Origin: Allium sativum
Taxonomy: Eukaryota > Streptophyta > Magnoliopsida > Asparagales > Amaryllidaceae
Direction: 5' to 3'
Length of the DNA: 64,000 nucleotides
Assembly (NCBI GenBank): GCA_030737875.1
Contig: CM060918.1
Location: 884,727,903-884,791,902 of the forward strand
Shown here one piece after another: positions 1 to 9,290 of the stretch. Below the pieces are notes generated by a model. The model worked only from the letters and a program-made list of their open reading frames with translations. It was not told where the DNA came from and did no database searches. Within the stretch, counting starts at the first letter, position 1. Each line of letters begins with the position of its first letter. A program made the position numbers and the translations under genes.

Positions 1-292
1 TCTCATGAAGTCAGTGAACATCGTCCCCATATCAGGAGCATTCCTATTATTGGCTTCTGAACCAGTATTCCTTGTATATTAGTTCATCGTTCAATCTGTA
101 AGGAGAAAATGGTTAACAATCTCTTCAGTGGTGCCAGTGCAGTGCGACTCCATCCTTAGATATACTAATAGTATATATGTATATAGTTTTTGAAAACCCA
201 AAATATAACAAATACGTGCTATCATAAACGTACTATCTCTCCCTGTTGTCTTTCCCTAGGTTAACAAAGCAACCTAGAGCTCTGATATCAAG
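1..292 (-). mobile_element. Element A internal region, gag-start side (partial)
   Basis: This is the 5' end of the internal region of a minus-strand LTR retrotransposon; the rest lies left of the window. On the minus strand, 60-1 is open and reads like the start of a gag-type protein (SEANNRNAPDMGTMFTDFMR). An in-frame stop lies just upstream of that stretch, so the true start may be one of its internal Met codons or lie beyond an intron or a decayed segment. The remainder up to the PBS is AT-rich leader. I infer the gag identity from position and composition, not from a recognised domain. Confidence 0.45.
279..290 (-). other. Primer-binding site of element A
   Basis: GCTCTGATATCA is the complement of TGATATCAGAGC, one mismatch from the initiator tRNA-Met primer site TGGTATCAGAGC. 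It lies two bases from an LTR end beginning TGTGACGG, which fixes element A as minus-strand. Confidence 0.75.
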
Positions 293-465
293 TGTGACGG
301 CCCGCCACGCACCAGCCGACATTTCCAATGAAACGCGTTGTACCGATGTCAAACCAGCACGGGACGGTCATCAAATGAAAGGAAAAAGGAAGGATTTGAA
401 ACTATGAATCACCAAAGAACCTGTATCTCACAGCGCATGGTACAAAATATAATAATAACGTAACT
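293..465 (-). mobile_element. Element A 5' LTR, PBS-side segment
   Basis: This starts TGTGACGGCCCG next to the PBS and is broken at 465 by element B. The LTR resumes after the second TAACT copy (21135-21139). It contains a CACAGCG-type block like those found near the same LTR end in the other families here. The two parts together make about 3.25 kb. Confidence 0.7.
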
Positions 466-862
466 TGTAACACCCCGTATTTTTAGTGATAATTAAAAAT
501 ATGCATATATGTATATATTATATGCATAGATATATTCAAAGGAAAATTTAAAAAAATAAAAATAATAGAAATGTGTAGATGCATGAACCTAAATAAAAAC
601 GCATTAATGTCATTCAAATAAAAGAAAAAGAATATAGAATGAAAACATGTCAAATATGCAATTTAATGCGTTAAAAAGAAGCAATTATCAAGTGCATGAA
701 ACAGGAAAGCATTAAAACATTTAAATAAGAATATTAGAAATATATGCAACAAAGAAATAAGGTCACATTGGAAAATTTAATGCATAGAAAGAAGTTGGAA
801 AAAAAAACATAAATTGATTCAATTAAAGCAAGCTAATGTCAAAAGAATTAATACAATTCATT
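466..862 (+). repeat. Long inverted repeat arm X of element B
   Basis: Read forward this matches the reverse complement of 16464-16905 at roughly 90% or better by eye. Arm X lacks about 40 bp that is present in the partner. The arms form the two ends of LTR L1. Confidence 0.85.
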
Positions 863-889
863 ATTATTTATTATGTCCGTAAACATGCA

Positions 890-1107
890 AGACCTCTCAC
901 ATTAGATCGCCGTTTGCTGTTCCTGGATATGTCGGGCAGTTCTGGGTAGACTTCTACTGCATCCGAATCTAACCTCGTGTCTTGACACCATTACGGGTCC
1001 AATTTCCACCTAAGACCTCTCACATTAGATTACCGTTTGTGGTTGCTAGATATGTCGGGCGATTCCGAGCAGACTTCTACCACAGATCAAATCTAACCTC
1101 GTGTCTT
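890..1107 (-). ncRNA. Twin hairpin motif, element B left LTR
   Basis: Two tandem units (about 890-983 and 1011-1107) each begin GACCTCTCACATTAGAT and end TCTAACCTCGTGTCTT. Between them lies a CGGGC-containing core. The outer arms TTAGAT and ATCTAA pair. The inner arms are degraded compared with the right-LTR copy at 20307-20525. It belongs to the same structure class as 42551-42772 and 59475-59672. The RNA role is inferred. Confidence 0.55.
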
Positions 1108-1738
1108 AGGCATATAAGTTCTTATTATAACTTATACTCATAATTCAAATCTTGGATGATAATATATGTCAATTACCCATAAACCTTCAATTCACATTTA
1201 TGCTTATAATCCTATTAACAGGTTATGCCTATAATCCCAATTCAACTTATAATCCCAATTTCATGTTCATAATTCCAATTTGATTTATATACATAAATCC
1301 CACCCTAATTATATTCAAAATTCCAAGCATAGTTATTCCGAATACCCCATATATTTCACATTTCTTCTTACATTTAATTAACTTCAATAAAGTGAAATTA
1401 TTCCAATTCTACCAATTGTTCATATTCATTGAAGTTATGCTCCAAAATTCCAACCTATCAGTTTTGCCCCAAATTGCACAACCTTAAGTTGCGCTCAAAT
1501 TAAAGTCTTGCTTATTCATGTCCATTATTAATCCATGCACTTCACAATTATCCCAACATAGTTAATTGTTCCAATTTAATTTACATATATTTTCACTAAT
1601 GTTCCAGAGTAATATTTATAGTTATACGCCAAATTATCATCATTTCCAATTTCCAATATTTTATGAGTTATACAATAATTCCCCAATCACAGGTTTCGCC
1701 CAAAATCCATCACGCAAGTTATTTAAATTTCCCAGACA

Positions 1739-1743
1739 TCCTT
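1739..1743. repeat. Target-site duplication TCCTT of element D, left
   Basis: TCCTT immediately precedes the D LTR start TGAGACGACC. The second copy is at 15800-15804, directly after the terminal CA. Confidence 0.92.
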
Positions 1744-2048
1744 TGAGACGACCCGAACTTCCCCGTGAAAGAAAGCACGGATAGAATTGAGTACAAGACA
1801 AAATAGCACGCAGACGGAAGAACATTTCATTGTTATTACAACAGATCCATCAGATACAAGAATATACAGAGTATAAATGAATAAATTACATTCGACAAAT
1901 ATCAGAGATTACAATAAATTACATAGCAGCGGAAAATAATACAAAAGCACAACTAGAAGTGATACACGGATACAGAGCTTTCCGAGCATCGTTCCAGCTG
2001 ATAATCAGGACCTTGTGAATATAAATCTGCAAAACCAAAACTACTAGC

Positions 2049-2071
2049 TGCCCGTGTGGAAAATAGGGGCA
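2049..2071 (-). ncRNA. Short conserved hairpin TGCCC/GGGCA, element D left LTR
   Basis: TGCCC and GGGCA enclose a 13-nt loop. The same hairpin with a 12-nt loop occurs at 54340-54361 (E) and 63349-63370 (H), although the surroundings have diverged. It lies about 0.3 kb from the LTR end next to the PBS. Function is unknown. Confidence 0.45.
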
Positions 2072-2262
2072 CCCAGAGTTTAGGTTAAAACAATAAACTC
2101 CAGGTCAGTCATGGGACTGGTGTGAGAACTAAAACAATTATAATTCTTTATTTTTAAAGTAAGGTAAATCAAGGGACCACGCCGTATAACACGGAACGGA
2201 TTTCCTCCCAAGAATACCAGTGCATAGAACAAACAGCGCAATGCTAAATAAAGAAAAATGAA

Positions 2263-2335
2263 GCTGTTATAAGACCCAGGTCTCATCACACAATGCAACG
2301 CAAGTCGGAGGATAGGGTTTTTACCTTATAACAGC
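2263..2335 (-). ncRNA. Conserved covarying stem-loop, element D left LTR
   Basis: GCTGTTATAAG (2263-2273) pairs perfectly with CTTATAACAGC (2325-2335) around a 51-nt loop containing CACACAATGCAACGCAA and CGGAGGAT. Homologous stem-loops at 54080-54151 (E) and 63568-63639 (H) keep the loop but have different, still pairing, stems. In element orientation it is about 0.5 kb upstream of the LTR end next to the PBS, that is, in the transcript leader. The RNA role is inferred from covariation. Confidence 0.65.
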
Positions 2336-4659
2336 CAAAGCATGCTTGATACGTTTAAAACACATTATTTTGATATTATAAGAAGTGTATAGTGTCAAAA
2401 CATTTCAATCATAAATATAAATCATAGACGGCATGAGTGCCCCATCCCACTATGTCGCCATACTAGGCTCTACAAATAAAGCCGAAATACACGTATTGGA
2501 AATTGGATTCCGTCATGAGTCGAGGCAAGGGGCAAGCTCCTCTCCGCGTTCGAGACACTCTAGCAAATGCCTCAGGACCGCACACAGCAATCCCCTGGAT
2601 CCTCCAAGGCCGGTCCTCTCTTACTTTTGAGGATTGGCAATTCCTGAACACACGTTTCCCGGTCCTTACAGACCTATATCCGAGGCGCCTCGTATCCAAC
2701 AACCACACAGGTGAAAAGTATATAAATGTCAGGGCTGGTAGGTCACTGACACCACCCTAGCTAGAAAGAAACGTCATGCACTCCTTGGGTCCGTATCCCG
2801 TTTTTGACTCATACCGATGTGTGAGGCTCGCGAATCCACGTTATACACAAAGCTATGCCATACAGGCCGTGCTTTGATCATCAACCACAAGACTTTGCTT
2901 TTCAACAGAAGCCTTGATCAATTGCCACTTACGCGTGCCACATTGGCAATTCACTCCATGCGACTGATGTCCATCGATATACAACCTCTGAGCTCGTACG
3001 TCTCAGAGAAGGGCGTTAAGCAAGAGAATAAATTCTCCGCCGCCAAACAGATGTATATTTAATAGAGATCAATCAACACAGAATAAAATCCAATGTCAGA
3101 CACACAATCCATTTACAAGTTCGTTCTGGGTCTGAACGAAACCGGAGGCACTTTCCTCGCATATCCGTCCATCTCCAAGTACGTCTGGACGATCACCAAC
3201 TGATTCCCTCATCCTGAGTGTACAGCCCAATCAAGATCATCAGTAATCACCCAAACGATGTGAAGACTTCCGGTCTTCAACCACCGTCTTCATCTTCGAC
3301 ATCTCGTCGAATCGGTTATTCAGAATGGGTATAAACCCGGCCTTTCTGAATAACCCACGTATATAATAAACAAATGTTACACAGACACAATGAACGCCTC
3401 ATTCCAATTCAGAATATTCTTTTATTCACAAAATCACATTCTTAGGGAAAGGTTCCCATTAATTTTATCAAAGATAAATTCTTCTAAATTTATTCTTTAA
3501 TCTTCCTTTGGATATCATCTCAAACTAGTCGGGATTAACGAACCACACCGAAGTAATTATTTAGTTTATTTCCCAATCCCAACCTATATATCCCATGGAG
3601 CAAAACTGGTGATACTCCATATCTAACACCACGGTGTTATCGGTAAAATTAATTACCATTTCACGTTCAAATCTAATTAAAGATTTAACTATTGCTTTGG
3701 AGCCAAACTGGTGATACTCCACTCTCGATCACTTTTCAGATTTGATAATTTAAATTATCAATTCACTTTTTGATCTAATTAAAGATTCATTAAAACTCCA
3801 CTTAGTTTTAATCTTTTCAAAAATCAATATCCTGCCTTTAACTGGGTTAAAGAACCAATGTCATCAAAACACGATTCACGACAAACCAAATCACATTTAA
3901 TATTAAATACAAGGCTCTGAATAGAAAATATATCGGCTTATATTCAATATCAGATTCTGAAACCAACAAATATCGTATTGGAAATAACGATATAAAATAT
4001 CTTTCAAATCCCCATAACAATATTTGTATAGTCACGAAATCCAACATCGAAATATCCCGAAGATAATTTCGATTCAACTCCAGTCCAATTCACGTATTGG
4101 AAATATCGATTATTTTCAAAATCACTTTCAAATTCAATTTATTTATTTCAAAAATAAATTGAATTTAATTCTAGTTCAAAACTAGTTCATTTCGATAAAA
4201 AACTATTTTTATCATCTAACGTGGAATTTTCCAGCCCAATTCTTTCCAATTCACATATTATGATTTTACACAAATTATTAATATTTTTAATAATTTTATC
4301 AAGGCCCGTACAGTCGATTTCCATCAACGGCCATCGAACTGCACTTACAGCGACCTTTTTCAAATTTGATTTGGACATAATTCCAAATCCAACCGTTAGA
4401 TTTCAAATTTCTAATATTCATTGGAAAGCTCTTTTCGATACGAACCCAATGGTTCCTGTTTTAGGAGAATCCGACGGTCGGATCTCCCGCAACGTCCGTT
4501 TGAAATGAATGGTCGAAATTCACGAACTGCAGCGGCGCGGCGCGTTCTATTCAGGCCATTATATTATATATATAATATATATAATATATATTTCATCGAT
4601 TTCTATTTAAAACAAATTTTATAAATCGTTTTAAATTCGTTTCTAAAACAATTCAACTT

Positions 4660-4900
4660 CTATATTCAATTCAAATCAAAATTGAATTCTTCTTTATAAA
4701 TCCGTTTTAAAATTCATTTCTATTCAATTCGAATTTCAATTCAATTTGAATTCATTCCAATTCGCTTTTAATTCAATTTGAATTCGTTTTCAATTCATTT
4801 CGAAATCGTTTTTAATTCAGTTCATTTCGAAATCGTTTTCAATTCAATTCATTTCGAAATCGTTTTCAATTCAATTCATTTCGAAATCGTTTAAAATCGA
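4660..4900. repeat. AATTCAATT/ATTTCGAAATCGTTTT repeat block, element D left LTR
   Basis: Short degenerate repeats: AATTCAATTTGAATTC-like units, followed by three to four units of CATTTCGAAATCGTTTTCAA. The block is duplicated in the other LTR at about 12205-12445. Confidence 0.8.
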
Positions 4901-4969
4901 TATAAATATCGTTCACGTCGAAATAACGCATCTCTAATCAACACGGCTTTATATTTTTCAAAACTCCTT

Positions 4970-5290
4970 TATTCTATCCAACAAATGAATATTTATCCCA
5001 TTCAACACATGAATCTATATTTCTTTCAACACACGACTAATCTCCACACATGAGTACCGTCAACACATCACTATTTTTGTTATGTAAAATATTTTATAAA
5101 ACTATGGTATCTATCGTTTGATTTTTAATTAGACTTCTACTGAGAAGTAGTTCTAATTTTAAATATGATAAAGATATAATTTATTTTATTTAAATTATTT
5201 ACTCAACACATGAATAGTTTCAACACATGATCATCGTCAACACATGACTATTTTTATATTCAACACATGAATTTTCTTTTATAATATTCA
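4970..5290. repeat. TCAACACATGA dispersed repeat block
   Basis: The word CAACACATGA or a close variant recurs at irregular 20-60 bp spacing around an AT-rich stretch. The second LTR has the same block at about 12517-12840. No coding content is visible. Confidence 0.6.
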
Positions 5291-6149
5291 TTGTTTTCCC
5301 GATTGGAATGAGGCCCAATCAATCACCATATAATGTTAATTATACGGATTCCATACAACACATGTATATAATAGCAATAATAAACAATCAACCATCATCC
5401 AAAGTGCACCACACTGTATAAGCATCAAATATAGATATCTAACGCTTATAACAGCCTGTCAATCAATCGATCGACATATTTAATCAATCAGGATGAGTGA
5501 ACTTCAAATTTCATCCCAACACCCGTGTGGGGTTTCAAACAATCAAACACAGATTTTATTTGTGCAGTTGGGCGACGTGTAAAATTTATCGACCCAATCG
5601 ATATCAGTCAAATCAGTGTATATAAACAAATCGGCCGATTTGTTTATAAATATTTATTTATTCACTTTCACGTTAAAAATTATATTTTTAACGATAAAAC
5701 ATTTTATTTTAACACATGAATTTCTATTCAGTTCATTTATTCAATAAAATGATATTTTTTATTTTTCTAACATATTTTAGAAAATTTCGGCGGCATAACA
5801 GCACGATACTAGAAACGGGACAAGGCCTAGCCTTATCCCCAGTCTAGTGAAGGCCCACGCCATTCACACATCAATCAAATCAATTTATTTCACCAAACAA
5901 TTCAATTTCAAATCAAATCATCTAATCAACTACACAACCAAACAATTTAACAAACAAGCCATCCATGGTCTGTGGATGACGGGTGTCGGGTGCTACTAAA
6001 CACCGTCTACATCCTAGTATATATATATAACTAGAAAAAGAATTTTGAGTGAGAAGTTCTCACCAAAAGCTATCCAATACCACGACTCTTCATTTATAGA
6101 AATCTTCTTCGTTATCCCATCTTCGTCATCTTCGTTGCCCGTAGTCACT

Positions 6150-6680
6150 ATATATATAAAAATCACATTTTTATATTTTGATGTCTTTAAAATAAAAGCC
6201 ACATTTTTATTTATTCACTTTCAATTTAAAAATCATATTTTTATAATCACTTCATATATTTAAAAATCGAATTTTTACTATGCTATTCAATATATAAAAT
6301 CGTATTTTTACTATGATGTTCAATATATAAAAACCATATTTTACTTCTCTATTTTCTATATAAAGATCTCGCCTTTTTACATAAAAAGATTTTAGCTTTT
6401 CAAATATAAAGATTGAACTTTTTCATATACATCATTATAAAAATCACATTTTTATTTTTCTACACATATAAAGATGCTATTTTTAATATTGCTATCATGT
6501 AAAAATTATATTCCTAATTCTCTACATAAACGAAAATCATATTTTTACATCATCTATATAGTAAAGACTATATTTTTAATACTTTAAAAATATAAAGATC
6601 ATATTTTTAATTCTTTAAAAATATAAAAATCATGTTTTTACTCAAATTAAAAATCTATCCTTTCTACTAATGAAAACCAT
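6150..6680. repeat. AT-rich palindromic repeat array, element D left LTR
   Basis: More than a dozen imperfect units of the form TAAAAATCA-TATTTTTA, each a small palindrome, are spaced 25-45 bp apart. The copy in the right LTR is at about 13700-14230. They lie a few hundred bases downstream of the predicted transcription start. Confidence 0.75.
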
Positions 6681-6951
6681 ACCCTTTTTCTTATCTATAG
6701 TTAAAACCACTTCTTTCCTATAATAAAGATCAAACCTTTATATAAATCAAAATCCAAGCTTTCATGTATACAAAAGTCCATTCTTTTATGTAAATAAAAA
6801 TTCATTCTTTCATGTAAATAAAAAAAACAAATCTTTTCCAAATTCATAAAAGTCAAAGCTTTAAACAATTAAAAATATCAACTTTTCTTTTATAAAAATC
6901 CGTTTGTAATCAACGCTAACTAACACAATAAATAAATTAATTTTAAATTAC

Positions 6952-7345
6952 CTGACTTCACTGTCGTTCACATTGGAGGGGGGGGTCTGGTGATGAGGGA
7001 GACGCGCCAGGATTTCGGGTCGTCGGGGATTGACACTTCAATTGGTCGGAGGGTGGAGTTTCAGGGGCGGCGCCTTCGATTTGGGTCAGGGGGCCTGCTT
7101 CTTCATCGTTGGAGGAGTAGAGAGGGGCGACGGGTGTCGGGTCTTCGTGGATTCGAGTGGAGGGGTGAGGCTCGAAATGGTCGGAGGGGGGCCAGAGGGA
7201 GGGCGGTGGTCTAGGCAGGCGGCGCGGTGAGTCGGGGAGGGAGGGCGGCTGGAGCTCGATCGCGATTGGGGGCTTTTTTTTTTTTTTGAAGTCAACGGGG
7301 GGGGGGGGGGGGTCTGAGGGAAGGATGAACAAGGGGGCTTTTATA
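6952..7345 (-). promoter_or_regulatory. Element D promoter: TATA box and GC-rich leader with a possible splice donor
   Basis: On the minus strand TATAAAAG (7345-7338) precedes a GC-rich stretch of about 360 bp. That stretch ends at CAG|GTAATT (exon end 6952), a good plant-type donor, after which the DNA turns AT-rich. The arrangement looks like a core promoter, a short 5' exon and an intron. The open frame of 124 codons on the minus strand here (7332-6958) is Pro-rich low complexity. It is broken in the second LTR by homopolymer changes, so I do not call it a gene. Confidence 0.5.
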
Positions 7346-7559
7346 AATAAATATATATATATATATATATATATATTATTTAATTAAATTCTAAAAAGGT
7401 ACTTTTTAATTCGAACTCGAAATCCAACCCACCGACTGTCGTCCATAGCTAATTATCCCCATTCCGAACACAATGGGATATATATCGTAGGATGATTCGG
7501 CTGTTACAATCAGTTTTCGTTAAATTTACATTTAAATCACTATATTGAATTTTAAACGT

Positions 7560-7960
7560 ACATTTCAAATTACTGGGGTCACATACTAACTAGAAAAATT
7601 CCAGAAAAATATTTTCTAGCTTCGTATTGACGATACGGTCCTAACAAAACTAGTTTCGTCGAATTCCGAGACCGTTGGAAAAATGGCCAATTTCCAGTCG
7701 ATTAAAATCAACTAAATTGGTCAAACGCGTTTTCCTTTGCCACGCTCACATATTGATTCAGAAAATTATGAAATTTGGAATCTAGCAATAAATTGACATC
7801 ACGGACCCAACAAAAGTGGTTTCGTCGAAATCCGAGGTCATTTGCAAAATGTCCATTTTTAAGGGCCTGAATTCCATAGCGACTATTCAGAATTTTCAAC
7901 TGGACATATCTTTTGATTCCCGATATGAAATCTTGATTTGTCGGATTCGTTGGAAAGGTA
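7560..7960 (-). repeat. Duplicated U3 modules of element D left LTR
   Basis: Two related modules (around 7590-7690 and 7750-7870) share AAAATGGCCA / AAAATGTCCA-like words, TTTCGTCGAA and a GAAATTTGGAA-like stretch. The same two-module arrangement is seen in the U3 of element E at 37590-37880 and 56130-56420. Upstream regulatory repeats are the likely meaning. Confidence 0.55.
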
Positions 7961-8260
7961 TCATCAATTAGATCCTAAGATTTTTGGTTTCACTAAAATC
8001 CGGATTGTTTTGCACCCGGCACATTCAATTGAAGTTTGAAATCGAATTATCGAACTACCGCGCCATTTTCAATTCTATTTATAATTATAAATAATTATAT
8101 ATATATTCTAACGACGACGCGTATCAAAATATACGTCGAATTCTATTCAAAACAAATTTCTCGTCGATTTTATTTAAAATAATCCATTTTAAATAATCAA
8201 AATTCGCTAAAATTGCCAAAATAAAAATTTCAAACTGGCTCGCATTTTCGGGTTATTACA

Positions 8261-9290
8261 ATCTCCCCCACTTTAAACTTTTCGTCCCCGAAAAGGAACA
8301 AAGTCGAAAATGGTTTGATTATACGATTCTACGCTCGATCTGGCTTCCATTCTCCAACTCTTTAGTTTCTGAGAATTTTCAAAATTTGGCTAACACCCTA
8401 AATTTTTGAAAAATTTCGCCATAACCTCCCCTGCAATGGGAGCATCGGGGAATTTCAAATAGCTTCCCCGGTCCTTCAGATCTCAAAAAGAAAAAGAAAA
8501 AGCCAAGCGGCTAGCCAATAGGCTCACAAAATCATCATCACCCAAACAAAACAGGAAATTATGTAGTAAACATGTACCTATTTGTCGGGCAAACAAATTT
8601 TATTCTCTGGCTCTAGCCTCCTTGCTATGACCTGTTCAAAAGATATACATGTATGCAAGCAAATGCGACCAATTTCAATACAATTCAATATTTGATCAAA
8701 TTAGGCAAAAATGGTTAAAATTATCAAACAAATAAACAAACAACACAAACATCAATCAATTAGTGAATTAGAGTTTCAAATTCATAATTTTGGTATTTAT
8801 ACAAAAAATCATGTTTTGATGCCAATTCACAACAATGTATTCTAGCTATATAAGTTTTGGTTCTCACACCAGTCTAATGGAAATATATAGAAATCACACC
8901 TTCGAAACACGAACATAAATTCTGATGATGATATATCAATCATCAGAACCATCTCCGGGTGTCTAGAATGTGATTCTATATCTACCCAGTATATTAAAAC
9001 TTCGAATATACGTTCATGACGCGTATACGCGAAATCTATATATACTCGATTGTCCATATTCAACATAAATAAATAATCAAATACGTATAAAGCGATTTAA
9101 ATTTCAAAAAAAAAAAAATTGTTTTCTTTTGAAAAATATACTCTTCACACTCGTTCTAGGATACTACTGATCCTATCTCTAACGAGTAATTCTAATTGGA
9201 TGTTGTTAATCCAATATCTGATGAATTCTTTCGTATGGTTCTAATGTGTCTTGTTCTCGAGCTCTGTAAACCAAAGCTCTGATACCAAAC
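8261..9290 (-). mobile_element. Element D internal region (non-coding)
   Basis: Only 1,030 bp between the LTRs. On the minus strand it runs from the PBS (9287-9276) to a polypurine tract AAAGTGGGGGAGAT (8274-8261). A frame at 9066-8842 has no recognisable domain, but part of it (IYWVDIESH; DWCENQNL) is mirrored in the equivalent place in element E. A CCGCTTGGC plus TTTTTCTTTTTCTTT block (about 8490-8515, complement) is also shared with E. No gag, protease, RT or integrase is seen. Confidence 0.88.
9276..9287 (-). other. Primer-binding site of element D
   Basis: GCTCTGATACCA is the exact complement of TGGTATCAGAGC, the initiator tRNA-Met primer site. Three bases separate it from the right LTR at 9291. 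Confidence 0.92.

Larger units (their letters stand above)
466..1743 (-). mobile_element. Element B left LTR (L1), outer segment
   Basis: This begins TGTAACACCCCG directly after TAACT (461-465); the matching TAACT follows the other end of B at 21135-21139. Two blocks are visible. 466-862 is an inverted copy of the other end of the same LTR (16464-16905). 863-1712 matches 20270-21118 of the right LTR in direct orientation and carries two hairpin units. Element D interrupts at 1743. After removing D, L1 is about 2.38 kb and differs in structure from the right LTR. Confidence 0.7.
1744..8260 (-). repeat. Element D left (3') LTR
   Basis: Starts TGAGACGACC and ends GGGTTATTACA on the plus strand. 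It is near-identical to 9291-15799 with a constant offset of about 7,547 bp. It contains, from element 5' to 3' (right to left): duplicated U3 modules, a TATA box, a GC-rich leader, AT palindrome arrays, AATTCAATT-type repeats and a conserved stem-loop. Length changes are concentrated in homopolymers and an AT microsatellite (7349-7378). Confidence 0.93.

Noticed and set aside
2433..3062. Cluster of small ORFs repeated at 9980-10609
   Set aside because: Overlapping on both strands, duplicated with the LTR, no start context or domain; E and H relatives do not keep the frames.
4556..4595. TATA-rich stretch as an LTR promoter
   Set aside because: It is an AT dinucleotide-like run, variable between copies; the better core promoter is at 7338-7345 with a defined leader.
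6958..7332. 124-codon Pro-rich minus-strand ORF
   Set aside because: Low complexity across poly-G and GC-rich leader; the other LTR copy breaks the frame through homopolymer length changes.
9276..9287. tRNA-Met gene fragment
   Set aside because: Only the 12-nt primer match beside an LTR; no cloverleaf around it. The same holds for 279, 18216, 48552 and 54701.
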